Part shown: one piece after another, positions 48,831 through 57,976 of the stretch
Position numbering within the stretch: the first letter of the stretch is position 1
Layout of the letters: each line of letters starts with the position of its first letter
From: an uncultured Atopobiaceae bacterium
Lineage (GTDB): Bacteria > Actinomycetota > Coriobacteriia > Coriobacteriales > Atopobiaceae
DNA length: 64,000 nucleotides
Reading direction: 5' to 3'
NCBI GenBank assembly: GCA_944321515.1
Contig: CALULO010000006.1
Coordinates: 62,001 to 126,000, forward strand
The notes under the pieces: generated by a model
The model's input: the letters and a program-made list of their open reading frames with translations, nothing else
Database searches by the model: none
Told to the model about the DNA's origin: nothing
Translations under genes and position numbers: made by a program

Positions 48831-51128
48831 ATGGCGCAGGCACTGAGCAAGGCGAGCGCGCACGTCTCTTCGGGGGACGTCGCCGAGCGCCACGACAGGC
48901 GCGAGTACGTGCCCAAGAACGCCGACCGGTCGCTCGGCGGCCGTAACGTCGTCGTCTACGACGTCGGCGACTACAAGGCGGCGATCAACGCGGAGTTCCG
49001 CGACGACGTGCTCGCGTACAACGCGGGGCAGAAGCGCGTCGAGCGGCACAAGTCGCTCGACTACTACGCCGAGGTCGCCTCGAGCGCGCAGCAGGAGCCC
49101 GTCTACGAGTTCGTGATTGGCGTCGGCAGCCGCGAGACGTGCGGCGTCTGCGACGACCCGTTCGACGACGAGGAGTACGAGGCCGCTCAGGCGGCCGACC
49201 TCGCCGACGGCGGCCACCGGGCCGACGAGTACGAGGCGACGCACTTCGACGGGCGGCGCTGGGAGCAGATGAAGGCCGAGGGTCGCGAGGACGAGGCGAG
49301 CGAGTACGTGCAGCGGCACCTCGCCAAGGGCCTCAAGGCCGAGGCGCACGACAAGGCGGTCGCGATCCTGCTCGACGTCGCCGAGGCGATCGTCAAGAAC
49401 GAGCCCGACTCGAGGACCGGCAAGCGGCCGATTCCCAAGGGCTTCAAGGTCATGCAGGTCACGCTGCACGACGACGAGCCGTGCGGCACGCCGCACCTGC
49501 ACGTCGCCGTGTGCCCGATCGCGGAGGGCTACACGCGTGGCATGCGCCGCCGCATCGGCCTCGCCAAGGCGCTCGAGCAGGGCGGCTACAAGGGCAAGGG
49601 CGCCATGCCGGAGCTCTACGAGCACCTACGCCAGGATGTGATGGTGCCCGTCATGAAGGCGCACGACGTCGGGCGCGAGTTCAAGAATAACCACGAGCGG
49701 CACCTCGCGGTCGACGAGTTCCAGGCGCGTCGCGACCGCGAGCGCGCCGCCGAGCGCGCGGAGAGGGCGCGCAGCGAGCTCGCGGAGGTCCGCAGCGAGC
49801 TCCACGAGGCCGAGGACGCCGTGGAGGTCGCACGCGCCGACGCCGACGAGGCGAGGCGCGAGGCGGCCGACACGAGGCGCGAGGCCGACCGCGACCTCGA
49901 GCGGGTCCACCGCGCCCGGCGCGAGGTCGACCGTGACCAGGCCCGCGCCGAGGTGGCCCTGCACGGCTACGAGCCCCCGGCGGGTGTGGAGCTCGTGCCG
50001 CCCGCCGCCATGCCGCCCGAGCTGCGCGCGCTGTGGCGCCTCACCGACGGCGACGAGGGCGACGACGCGGCCGGTGACATCCCCGGCGACCTGCTGGGCG
50101 AGGACGGCAGACCAGATCTAGACGCCGCCAACGAGCGCGTGATGGATCTCGCCGACGAGTTCGCGCGCTCGCGCGGCTGCCCCTGGAGCTACGTCGACAG
50201 GTACGGCGTCTGGCTCGTCACGCCGCCGCTCGAGCTCGTCCGCGAGCAGCCCGGCTACGAGGGCGTGAAGAGCCTGGACGAGCTCGGCGAGGGCGACCTG
50301 GAGGCGATGGCCGAGCGGCACTGGGACGAGGCGTCCCTCCGCATCGCCGACGCCCAGCTCCTCGGCCTGGACCCGACGGTCGCGCACCCCGGCATCGACG
50401 AGCGCGAGGCCGCCGTGGAGGCCGCCCGCGCCGACGTCGAGCGCCGCGAGAAGACCGTCGAGGCACGCGAGGCCGCCCTCGAGCGCGTCGTGGCGCGGAA
50501 GCGCTCCGAGGTCGAGCGCATCGACGCCGAGCTCGAGGTCAAGGGCGCCGAGTCCAGGCGCCTCGACGAGGCGAACGAGGCCAAGCGCGCCGAGGCGGCG
50601 CGCCTCGACGCCAAGACCGACGAGACGGTCCGCTGGCTCGAGGGCGCCATTGAGCACGTCAAGGAGGCCGACGCCCGCGTCGAGCAGGCCAAGGCCGACG
50701 CCGAGGCGACGCGCAGGCAGGCCGAGGCCGACGCCGAGCGCACGCGCGCGGAGGCCCGCGCCGAGCGCGAGGAGGCCCTGCGAGGCATCACGGACCGCGC
50801 CGAGGAGCGCATCACGGGCTTCCTCGGCCGGGTCGTGGGCGACGTGAGCTTCATCGCCTACCGCACCCTCAGTGTCATGGTCGAGATGGGCGTCGGCGGC
50901 GAGCGGTTCGCCTCGGCGGCGCGCACGTGCATGGACGTCATCAACGCGATGAGCGAGGACGCGATCGGCCGCCCGTTCAGCCAGACGACCGCCGGGCGCG
51001 TGCAGGGCCGCGTCGCGAGGTCGTTCGCCCGCGCGTTCGCGCGCGACGCCCGCCGCGACGCGGCCGTCCGCGAGGTCGACGACGCGCCGCAGGCGGGCCG
51101 CTCCCGCGACGACGGGCCGGGTTTCTGA
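48831..51128 (+). CDS. MobV/Pre-like relaxase
   Basis: 765 residues. The N-terminal ~300 residues carry the histidine motif LHDDEPCGTPHLHVAVCP (about 212-229), matching the HxDE..PHxH metal site of MobV relaxases, and an early HDRREYVPKNADRSL motif. Long Arg/Glu/Ala-rich coiled coils follow (about 300-370 and 520-660), then a helical tail. It would nick oriT and lead single-strand transfer using another element's secretion system. AAAGGGGG precedes ATG 48831. Confidence 0.85.
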   Translation: MAQALSKASAHVSSGDVAERHDRREYVPKNADRSLGGRNVVVYDVGDYKAAINAEFRDDVLAYNAGQKRVERHKSLDYYAEVASSAQQEPVYEFVIGVGSRETCGVCDDPFDDEEYEAAQAADLADGGHRADEYEATHFDGRRWEQMKAEGREDEASEYVQRHLAKGLKAEAHDKAVAILLDVAEAIVKNEPDSRTGKRPIPKGFKVMQVTLHDDEPCGTPHLHVAVCPIAEGYTRGMRRRIGLAKALEQGGYKGKGAMPELYEHLRQDVMVPVMKAHDVGREFKNNHERHLAVDEFQARRDRERAAERAERARSELAEVRSELHEAEDAVEVARADADEARREAADTRREADRDLERVHRARREVDRDQARAEVALHGYEPPAGVELVPPAAMPPELRALWRLTDGDEGDDAAGDIPGDLLGEDGRPDLDAANERVMDLADEFARSRGCPWSYVDRYGVWLVTPPLELVREQPGYEGVKSLDELGEGDLEAMAERHWDEASLRIADAQLLGLDPTVAHPGIDEREAAVEAARADVERREKTVEAREAALERVVARKRSEVERIDAELEVKGAESRRLDEANEAKRAEAARLDAKTDETVRWLEGAIEHVKEADARVEQAKADAEATRRQAEADAERTRAEARAEREEALRGITDRAEERITGFLGRVVGDVSFIAYRTLSVMVEMGVGGERFASAARTCMDVINAMSEDAIGRPFSQTTAGRVQGRVARSFARAFARDARRDAAVREVDDAPQAGRSRDDGPGF

Positions 51129-51206
51129 TGGCCGCGCGGGGCGCCTCGAAGGCGCTGACGGCGCGGTGCAGGCACGGGCCGTAGTCCGGGAGGGTGCAGT
51201 AGGAAA

Positions 51207-51226
51207 ACGGCCCGTCAGCGGGCCGT
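51207..51226 (+). promoter_or_regulatory. Hairpin in the gap before the Cna-B gene
   Basis: ACGGCCCG, loop TCAG, CGGGCCGT. Just after it, TAACGCG (51237-51243) and CGCGTTA (51261-51267) form a second inverted repeat near the likely start of the Cna-B transcript. No T-run is present. Confidence 0.4.
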
Positions 51227-51296
51227 GAGGACGGTTTAACGCGTTTTACGAGCGCAAACGCGCGTTAGTTTGAAGATGAGAGGAAGGGTGATCAAC

Positions 51297-53324
51297 ATGA
51301 CAAACGAGAGGCATGGTGGGCCGTGCGTCACCAGGCGCGGACTCCTCTACGCCTGCGCGGGCGCTGCAGGGCTCGTGATCTGCGCGGGGCTGGGCGCTGT
51401 GCCGCGCAAGGCCGAGGCCGCGCCTGCCGACGGCTGGACCGATACGACGGTCGACCTCACGATTGACAACGAGGCGTCGTTGTTCTGCGGCGGGAACATG
51501 ACGGTCAAGAGCTGCGTCGAGTCCGAGGGTGTCACCGTCTGCTTGGGTGACCTCACCTACGACCTTCGGAACGGCACGCGGGTCGCACGCCAGCTTTGCG
51601 CGAAGGTGGCGTGGGGTATGGGATCCGTGCCCACGCCCTATGTCGACCATCTGGTCGTCGGCGGGTCCTTCTACCATAAATGCCCCATCGACGTCGGCAT
51701 CACGGGTAACGCCCGCATCGGCGGCAGCGTCGTGCGCGACCCCGGCGCAGGCGACCTGCTCAACGTCAGTGAAAATCAAGTTCAAGCGTGGATTGACGCG
51801 GGCATGAACAACGGCAATATGCCGGCATATGCCTGGCTCTATTACTACTATCAGTCCGAAGACGCAAGTGACATCTGGTACGGTTCCCGGTACGGTTTTG
51901 ACAACCTGACCTTGGACCGATCGGTGCGCCGTCAGTATCAGGACGTTCAGAACGCGTGTCGCGTCCAGTCGAATCTCGGACGGGCGCCCGCGCTCACCGC
52001 GACGATCAGCGACGCCGGTGACAAGCTGGATTACAGCACCTACCTCGACGAAAAGTTGCGGCCGATGAGCGAGACGCTGCTCAACCTCCCCGTGACCGGA
52101 ACCGTCTTTTACTCAAAGGTCGGCTCGATCGTCGGGCACCGTTACTGGAACGACTACACCGTCGACTCGGACGTCGACGCGTGGCTCAGGCTCGCGGGCG
52201 ACGGCAAGTCGCTGCTGCAGGTGTTCGAGGTCGACGCGGCTGAGCTGGACCGCCAGCTCGCCGCGCTCGGCTGCGTGCAGTGGTCACTTGAACTCGAGGA
52301 CGTTCCCGAGGACGCGAGCGTTGTGGTGAACGTGCGCGGTGAGGTCGGCGACTGGCATCCCGGTTGGTTGAACAGGTGGAACGGCAAGAAGTGCGACACC
52401 TGGATCAACGACGTCCCGTCGAGCGAGGGGTTCAAGGCGTACGTGCGGATCGCAAGCGCGATGCTCTGGAACTTCGCGGACACCTCCCAACTCACCGTCT
52501 GTGGCGCGAGCGGGACGTCGTCCAACAACGGCTGGGAGGAGAGCAACACGGGCGTCCTCATGCCCGGCACCATCCTCGTCCCGAACGGCAACGTCACCCT
52601 CGTCGGCGACACCAACGGTCACGTGCTCTGTTCGGGGGACATGCAGCTCGATATTTGGGAGCACCACAACGTGCCGTGGCGCGGGTCGTTCGTGGTGCCG
52701 ACCATCAATGTCCCTGTTGAGAAGGTCTGGGAGGGCGCCGGCTACGACAAGTTCTGGCCGGAGTCGATCACGGTCAGGCTCTACGGCAACGGCGAAGAGG
52801 TCGGCTCGCTCACCCTCTCGGAGGACAACGACTGGAAGGGCGCGTTCGAGGACCTGCCCGAGGTCGACCGGTTCTGGCAACCGATCTCCTACGTCGTCCG
52901 CGAGGACGAGGTCGCGCAGTTCACGGCCACGGTCACCGGTAGCGAGACGGTCGGGTTCACCGTCAAGAACGCGCTTGTGGCCCCGCTGTACGCGAACGTC
53001 AGCATCCGCAAGGTCTGGACGGGAGAGGGCGCGGAGGAAAACATCCCCGACGAGCTCGTCGTCCACGTCGTGGGTTCCGACGGCTCCGACCGCCCCGTGA
53101 CGCTCACGCAGGCGAACCACTGGTCGGCGACCATCGACGAGCTGCCGCAGCTGGACGCCGACGGTGACTGGGTCACCTACTCGCTCGACGAGCGCGATGT
53201 GCCGGACGGCTTCCGCCTGGTCTCCGTCGAGGGCGACGTCGAGGAAGGCTGGGTCGTGACGAACGAGTGCCAGAAGGGCGAGGGCGGTCTCACTAAGGAG
53301 GCCAGCGAGAAGAGCTGGCTGTAG
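51297..53324 (+). CDS. Secreted protein with Cna-B domains
   Basis: 675 residues. A twin-arginine-like signal, TRRGLLYACAGAAGLVICAG then KAEAAPA, directs export. The N-terminal ~400 residues (DNEASLFCGGNMTV, FYHKCPIDVGITGNARIGGSV, repeated beta pattern) resemble choice-of-anchor adhesin regions. Two Cna-B domains follow (VEKVWEGAGYDKFWPESITVRLYG and IRKVWTGEGAEENIPDELVVHV). There is no LPxTG, transmembrane tail or charged end; it stops at ASEKSWL. GAGAGGAAGGG precedes ATG 51297. It is element cargo, possibly a contact or surface factor; retention is unexplained. Confidence 0.8.
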   Translation: MTNERHGGPCVTRRGLLYACAGAAGLVICAGLGAVPRKAEAAPADGWTDTTVDLTIDNEASLFCGGNMTVKSCVESEGVTVCLGDLTYDLRNGTRVARQLCAKVAWGMGSVPTPYVDHLVVGGSFYHKCPIDVGITGNARIGGSVVRDPGAGDLLNVSENQVQAWIDAGMNNGNMPAYAWLYYYYQSEDASDIWYGSRYGFDNLTLDRSVRRQYQDVQNACRVQSNLGRAPALTATISDAGDKLDYSTYLDEKLRPMSETLLNLPVTGTVFYSKVGSIVGHRYWNDYTVDSDVDAWLRLAGDGKSLLQVFEVDAAELDRQLAALGCVQWSLELEDVPEDASVVVNVRGEVGDWHPGWLNRWNGKKCDTWINDVPSSEGFKAYVRIASAMLWNFADTSQLTVCGASGTSSNNGWEESNTGVLMPGTILVPNGNVTLVGDTNGHVLCSGDMQLDIWEHHNVPWRGSFVVPTINVPVEKVWEGAGYDKFWPESITVRLYGNGEEVGSLTLSEDNDWKGAFEDLPEVDRFWQPISYVVREDEVAQFTATVTGSETVGFTVKNALVAPLYANVSIRKVWTGEGAEENIPDELVVHVVGSDGSDRPVTLTQANHWSATIDELPQLDADGDWVTYSLDERDVPDGFRLVSVEGDVEEGWVVTNECQKGEGGLTKEASEKSWL

Positions 53325-53347
53325 GCGCGGAGAGATAGCGACGTAAA

Positions 53348-53398
53348 GGCCCCGCGAGACGACCGGTGTTTGTGCCGGACGTTCGCGGGGCCTCTTTT
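53348..53398. terminator. Bidirectional terminator after the Cna-B gene
   Basis: GGCCCCGCGA (53348-53357) pairs with TCGCGGGGCC (53383-53392), inner CCGG pairs, then TCTTTT on the forward strand; AAA before the left arm gives TTT on the other strand. It separates convergent genes. Confidence 0.88.
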
Positions 53399-53408
53399 GC
53401 GTGTTTGG

Positions 53409-54071
53409 CTACTCGTCGCGTTCGGTATCGGCCTCGGCTTCGTCGCCACTCATCTCGACCGGATCCTCGGACGCCTCCTCCGCCTGCTCGGCGGCGCCTT
53501 TGCGCCCGAACTTCGCAGCAACTCTGTCCTTGGCTGCGGTGAGGGCTGGTTTTGCCGTCTCGCCCCACCACTTCTGGACGTGCGGAGCGGCAGCCTTGGC
53601 GCCCTTGACGAGCAGGAAACCGCCTGCGATAACGCCGATTATGATCGCGGCGCTCTTACCGTCGATGTCGACATAGTCGTCGTCCGACGAGGTCGTCGTG
53701 ACGTAATCATCATCGTCCTCATCCTCGTCATCGACGGTGTTATCAAGGCCGAAGTTACGACGATGCGCTTCATCGCGGTGCTGGGCGACCTTTTCGGTCA
53801 GTTCTCGACGACGCTCGGGGGACACGTCTCCGATTGCATCGAGGATGCTGTCGTCCCAGCTTCGCGTTGTCCAATAGCGGTTGTAGGTTGCGTACCCGCC
53901 GGTTCCGCGATGGTAGTCGCGTTCCTCGGCGTAGGGTGCGCCCTTCTCCGTGACAGTGTAGTCTCCGGGCTCCCCCTCGAGAAAACCTTCCTTGCAGAGG
54001 AGCATATTGACTTCCTGGGCGGTCATGCAGCCCAGCTCACGTCCTATCATCCTTGCCGACATGCGACCCAT
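53409..54071 (-). CDS. Single-pass membrane protein of unknown function
   Basis: 220 residues. The first ~70 (MSARMIGRELGCMTAQEVNMLLCKEGFLEG, TEKG) look like a winged-helix or DNA-binding start. Then come an acidic run (about 113-135, mostly Asp/Glu/Ser/Thr), one membrane helix (AAIIIGVIAGGFLLV, about 141-155), and a basic amphipathic and acidic tail. ACGAGGAGGTCGCC precedes ATG 54071. No family is assigned. It is oriented opposite to most element genes. Confidence 0.7.
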   Translation of the reverse strand: MGRMSARMIGRELGCMTAQEVNMLLCKEGFLEGEPGDYTVTEKGAPYAEERDYHRGTGGYATYNRYWTTRSWDDSILDAIGDVSPERRRELTEKVAQHRDEAHRRNFGLDNTVDDEDEDDDDYVTTTSSDDDYVDIDGKSAAIIIGVIAGGFLLVKGAKAAAPHVQKWWGETAKPALTAAKDRVAAKFGRKGAAEQAEEASEDPVEMSGDEAEADTERDE

Positions 54072-54185
54072 GGCGACCTCCTCGTTTCCCTAGAAAACCA
54101 TTATCGCACCGAATCGACCTCGACGTATTCAGCTGGCAACTGAATTGAGCTTCGTTGCTGTCTGCTAACTGCGCTCTATTCTTAA

Positions 54186-54233
54186 TTAGATATCTCTTCT
54201 ATTCTGCTAAAATATAACTTAGATATCTATAAT
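54186..54233 (+). promoter_or_regulatory. Promoter with repeated AGATATCT sites
   Basis: TTAGATATCT occurs at 54186-54195 and 54219-54228, 33 bp apart, each holding the palindrome AGATATCT. The second runs into the -10 box TATAAT (54228-54233). This AT-rich patch stands out in GC-rich DNA. It probably drives the RHH and restriction-modification genes, with the RHH protein a candidate binder. Confidence 0.6.
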
Positions 54234-54252
54234 CGCCGAGAGGAGGGTCGCC

Positions 54253-54462
54253 ATGGTTGAAGCCGCAGCTCAGGAGGCTGAGAAGCCTCGGCGCGGGCCG
54301 AAGCCGCAGGCGCGCAAGAAGGCGCTGATCTCGATGACGGCCGCCGAGTACGACGAGTTCAGCGCATGGGCCGACGAGGCCGGGGTGACCAAGGCGATGC
54401 TCATGCACGACATGATGGGGCGCGAGCGCGAGAGGCGCGCGGCGTTCGGGAAGGGGGCCTGA
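54253..54462 (+). CDS. Small ribbon-helix-helix-like protein
   Basis: 69 residues. After a basic N-terminus, KKALISMTAAEYDEFSAWADEAGVTKAMLMHDMM fits the strand-helix-helix of MobC/Arc-type DNA-binding proteins. GAGAGGAGGGTCGCC precedes the ATG. One base separates its stop from the methylase start, so it may regulate the restriction-modification genes. Confidence 0.7.
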   Translation: MVEAAAQEAEKPRRGPKPQARKKALISMTAAEYDEFSAWADEAGVTKAMLMHDMMGRERERRAAFGKGA

Positions 54463-54463
54463 C

Positions 54464-56290
54464 ATGGCCGTGAATCTGACCGAGGATCAGGCGCGTGACA
54501 AGGCGCGCGACGTTCTTGGACTGAACGGCTCGCCTGACGCCGTGGAGGGCGTCGGACAGCTGACCACCTTCAACCAGCTCGGCTTCCCGGGCATTTCGGA
54601 CAAGCCGGACGGCTGGCACCTACCCCACAACCACGCCGACGTGGCGCTCGTGCTCGAAGTCAAGGCCTCGAAGGTCGCGCTCGGCGACAAGCAGGTCGAG
54701 GAGCTGCTCAAGAACGTCCGCATCGTCTCGGAGCGATACGAGCGCGTCGTGGGCGTGCTCTACAACGGCGAGGACGTCCGCGTCTTCCGTGGCGAGGACG
54801 AGGTGGACGACGCGCCGGCGTTGCAGAACAAGGAGCACTACCTCGCGCTGTTCGCGGTCGACCACATCGACAAGGAGCACATCTACGAGCTCACGGCGCG
54901 CATCAACAACTGCCTTCACGTCGAGTTCGGCATCAAGAACCTCTACAGCCGAATGATCTTCACCGCCTGCGCGCTCGTGGCGAAGCGCTACAACGCGTTC
55001 ATGTCCGCGGGCATGGACTACAGCGTGTTCCACAACTCGATTCTGAGCTGCCTGAACAAGGAGCTCATCAACGACAAGAAGCAGAATCGCAAGCTCAGCA
55101 TCCTCACGGACGAGTTCTCGAAGATTGAGATGAACCTCGACGTCGACAGCGAGGACGAGAAGCAGCAGGAGCACGTGAAGGACCTCATCGCCCAGTTCAT
55201 CGGATGGATCGAGGAGATTTCCTCCTGTATCAACTCCGACGCATGGCGCGGCGAGGACGTCATGGGCATCTTCTTCAACGAGTTCAACCGCTACAAGAAG
55301 AAGTCCGAGCGAGGCCAGGTGTTCACGCCCGAGCACATCACCGACTTCATGTACCGAATCCTCGACGTCGATATGAACGACCGCGTGCTCGACGCGGCGT
55401 GCGGAAGCGGTGGCTTCCTCGTGAAGGCGATGTCCAACATGATTCAGGAGGCCGGCGGCCTGCACACAGACAAGGCGACGGCGATCAAGCAGAAGCAGCT
55501 GTTCGGCATCGAGCTCGACAAGGAGATTTACGCCCTTGCCTGCGCGAACATGCTCATCCACAAGGACGGCAAGACGAACCTCGAGCAGCTCGATGCGCGC
55601 TACGAGACCGCTGCGGACTGGATCGCGAGCAAGGGCATCACCAAGGTGATGATGAACCCGCCGTTCGAGAACAAGTACGGGTGCATGACAATCGTCGAGA
55701 ACGTGCTCGACCATGTGCCCGCGCACACCCTGTGCGGCTTCATCCTGCCCGATAAGAAGCTCGAGAAGATGTCGAAGACCGCAAAGAAGCGCCTGCTCAA
55801 GCATCACAGGTTGCTCAAGGTCATCAAGCTGCCCGAGACGCTGTTCCCCGGAACGGGCGTGACGACGTCGATTTTCGTGTTCGAATCGGGTACCCCTCAG
55901 AAGGACCAGGCATTCTTTGCGTGCTATATGACGGAAGACGGTCTCGAGACGGTCAAGAACAAGGGTCGTCATGACGTTCATGGACGATGGGATGCTATCG
56001 AAGATTATTGGGTGCAAGTCATTCATCGTCAGAGTGGTGACGAGTCCGTTCAATGGAATGACCCTGCCGTTTGCTTGTCGTACCAAGTCCCGCAAAAGCC
56101 GTTCGAGGTCGGTGAAGAGGATTTCCTCAAGACAGCGATGGATTACCTGATGTTTCAGCAGGGCATTGATCCGAAAGCCTTTGGAGAGGAATTGCTCAAA
56201 GTCACTATGTACTCTAGTCACCTAGAAGCGAGCGATGAGTGCGTTACCGTGACCATGCGCAGAAGCGGAGCAAACAATGACAAAGATTGA
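54464..56290 (+). CDS. Restriction-modification fusion: nuclease domain + N6-adenine methyltransferase
   Basis: 608 residues. The first ~110 residues form a restriction-type domain with D59 and E65-V-K67 (ADVALVLEVKAS), a PD-(D/E)xK arrangement, then RVVGVLYNGEDVRVFRGE. A helical linker leads to a HsdM-like gamma-class methylase: FTPEHITDFMYRILD, SAM motif DAACGSGGF (about 309-317), catalytic MNPPFENKYG (about 397-406), and TLFPGTGVTTSIFVF. No helicase domain or separate HsdR gene is present. The specificity gene overlaps its end by 14 bp. The layout matches type IIB/IIG (BcgI-like) systems better than classical type I. Confidence 0.85.
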   Translation: MAVNLTEDQARDKARDVLGLNGSPDAVEGVGQLTTFNQLGFPGISDKPDGWHLPHNHADVALVLEVKASKVALGDKQVEELLKNVRIVSERYERVVGVLYNGEDVRVFRGEDEVDDAPALQNKEHYLALFAVDHIDKEHIYELTARINNCLHVEFGIKNLYSRMIFTACALVAKRYNAFMSAGMDYSVFHNSILSCLNKELINDKKQNRKLSILTDEFSKIEMNLDVDSEDEKQQEHVKDLIAQFIGWIEEISSCINSDAWRGEDVMGIFFNEFNRYKKKSERGQVFTPEHITDFMYRILDVDMNDRVLDAACGSGGFLVKAMSNMIQEAGGLHTDKATAIKQKQLFGIELDKEIYALACANMLIHKDGKTNLEQLDARYETAADWIASKGITKVMMNPPFENKYGCMTIVENVLDHVPAHTLCGFILPDKKLEKMSKTAKKRLLKHHRLLKVIKLPETLFPGTGVTTSIFVFESGTPQKDQAFFACYMTEDGLETVKNKGRHDVHGRWDAIEDYWVQVIHRQSGDESVQWNDPAVCLSYQVPQKPFEVGEEDFLKTAMDYLMFQQGIDPKAFGEELLKVTMYSSHLEASDECVTVTMRRSGANNDKD

Positions 56291-57365
56291 CATAAATCTT
56301 TGGAAGCCCTTCAAGATTGGTGACGTTTTTGAAACGGAGTTCAAAAACAGCGCGATTCAAGTTCCAACCGGCGGCTGGATTGCCTCGAAACGGTTTGAAG
56401 AGGGCGCGACGCCGCGCATCACAGTGTCGGGCATCAACAACGGCATTGTTGGCTACTACGCAGATATAGACGACGCGAACTATCGCGTATACGAGAACTT
56501 CATCAGCGTCAGTTTCCTTGGAACTGTGTTCTATCAGGCCAAACGTGCATCGCTTGACATGAAGGTGCATTGCCTCAAGCCTGTTGGAATCGAGTTGAAC
56601 GAGCGTATAGCGGGCTTTTTGGTCACGTTGATTCGTCGGGCATTGGGCAGCGTCGAATACTCCGACCAAATCTCGAGTACAGTCCTACCTGATCTCGAAA
56701 TCATGCTGCCAGTCACTTCATCCAATGCCCCCGATTGGGGGTACATGGATGCGTTCATGTCAAAGGTTATGCGTCAGGCTCAAAATGCGTTAGACGTATT
56801 TAAGAGCGTTCGGCCGGACGTTAAGCCGGTGAACTCTTCGAATTGGCAGAAGTTCCAAATCGGTAGCCTGTTTCGAATCGAGAAGGGGACTCGTCTCACG
56901 AGGTCAAATATGCTACCGGGAGATACTCCGTTCATCGGGGCTACGCTTGAGAACAACGGCATCACAGCCCGTATAGGCAATACGGGACACATCCACCCGG
57001 GCGGCGTGATGACAGTCGCATACAACGGCCAGAAGGCAACGGGGAAAGCGTTCTACCAGCCTGAACCGTTTTGGGCGTCAGATGATGTCAACGTGCTGTA
57101 CCCCAAGTTCGAGCTCACCGAGGAAATCGCGCTCTTCCTCATCCCGCTGTTCTGGGAGGCGGGAAAACCTTACGCGTTCGACGACAAGTGGGGTAAGGAC
57201 GTCATGGAAAAGACCGAGATCCCGCTGCCGGCGATTGACCCTCAAACGCCCGATTGGGACCTGATAAGCGACATGGGCGGCTCGTGGCGCGAAAGCGCGC
57301 GGCATACGCTCCGAGCCCTGTCAGCAGTTGATATGTCGTCAGAGTCAATCGGAATGGAGGCGTAG
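56277..57365 (+). CDS. Restriction-modification specificity (S) subunit
   Basis: 362 residues in two similar halves. Each starts with a target-recognition domain (INLWKPFKIGDVFETEF near 5 and NSSNWQKFQIGSLFRIEKGTR near 185) and ends in the same way (APDWGYMDAFMSKV near 153 and TPDWDLISDM near 320). Two half-sites imply a bipartite recognition sequence. It overlaps the methylase-nuclease gene, so the two proteins are probably made in a fixed ratio. Confidence 0.88.
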   Translation: MTKIDINLWKPFKIGDVFETEFKNSAIQVPTGGWIASKRFEEGATPRITVSGINNGIVGYYADIDDANYRVYENFISVSFLGTVFYQAKRASLDMKVHCLKPVGIELNERIAGFLVTLIRRALGSVEYSDQISSTVLPDLEIMLPVTSSNAPDWGYMDAFMSKVMRQAQNALDVFKSVRPDVKPVNSSNWQKFQIGSLFRIEKGTRLTRSNMLPGDTPFIGATLENNGITARIGNTGHIHPGGVMTVAYNGQKATGKAFYQPEPFWASDDVNVLYPKFELTEEIALFLIPLFWEAGKPYAFDDKWGKDVMEKTEIPLPAIDPQTPDWDLISDMGGSWRESARHTLRALSAVDMSSESIGMEA

Positions 57366-57369
57366 CCCT

Positions 57370-57579
57370 ATGCGCATAGCCTGCGATAACGACCGCTTCA
57401 TCCTCACCTGCAACCGCGACGAGCTCGGTCTCATCGCCGAAGGCCTGTTCGCCGTCTCGCACACGGGACGACGGTCGCTCGAACAGGGCATCCCCGACGA
57501 GTTCGACGCACCCGTGTTGCGCGAGGAGCTCTACCTGCTCGACGACATGCGCGCGCAGGTGGACGCCGCGCTCGGCTAG
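57370..57579 (+). CDS. Small hypothetical protein after the S subunit
   Basis: 69 residues, ATG 57370 with GGAGGCGTAG upstream and 4 bp after the specificity gene stop, so almost surely cotranscribed. The sequence (RIACDNDRFILTCNRDELGLIAEGLF) is acidic and compact. No family recognised; a regulator or accessory of the restriction system is conceivable. Confidence 0.6.
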   Translation: MRIACDNDRFILTCNRDELGLIAEGLFAVSHTGRRSLEQGIPDEFDAPVLREELYLLDDMRAQVDAALG

Positions 57580-57600
57580 GCCGAGCGAGCAAGCGGAAAA

Positions 57601-57637
57601 GAAACCCCTGCTCAGCGCGCTGCTGAGCAGGGGTTTC
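57601..57637. terminator. Terminator between convergent element genes
   Basis: GAAACCCCTGCTCAGC and GCTGAGCAGGGGTTTC form a 16-bp stem with a very short loop. The reverse strand continues TTTTC, so it suits both directions. Confidence 0.85.
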
Positions 57638-57641
57638 GCCG

Positions 57642-57974
57642 TTAGGGCAGACCGTCCTCGCCGGCCTCCGTGTAGAAGGCGTACTCGGGCTCGAATCCCG
57701 GGTCGGCGTATGCCGCCTCGATCTCCTCGACGCTCATGCGGCTGACCTCGTCGGACGTGTGCTGGCCGTTGTCGGCGAGCATCCACGCCTTCGGCCACCA
57801 GCTCGGACGGTCGGCCCAGACGTTCAGCCAGTCCTCCTCGCTCACGTACTCGCCGAAGTCGTTGATGCGGTACACGCCCTCGTAGGGCTCGAACTCGTCG
57901 CGGACGCATGCCCTGAGCTCGTCGGTCACGTCGAGGACCCGACCCATGGCCTCGGATCCGATTGCGTTTCCCAT
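57642..57974 (-). CDS. Hypothetical acidic protein of the element
   Basis: 110 residues, rich in Asp, Glu and Trp (WADRPSWWPKAWMLADNG). ATG 57974 is chosen because AGGAGG is seven bases upstream; an ATG at 57980 overlaps the preceding stop as ATGA but lies too close to that site. It is third of three coupled genes. No function assigned. Confidence 0.6.
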   Translation of the reverse strand: MGNAIGSEAMGRVLDVTDELRACVRDEFEPYEGVYRINDFGEYVSEEDWLNVWADRPSWWPKAWMLADNGQHTSDEVSRMSVEEIEAAYADPGFEPEYAFYTEAGEDGLP

Positions 57975-57976
57975 GG

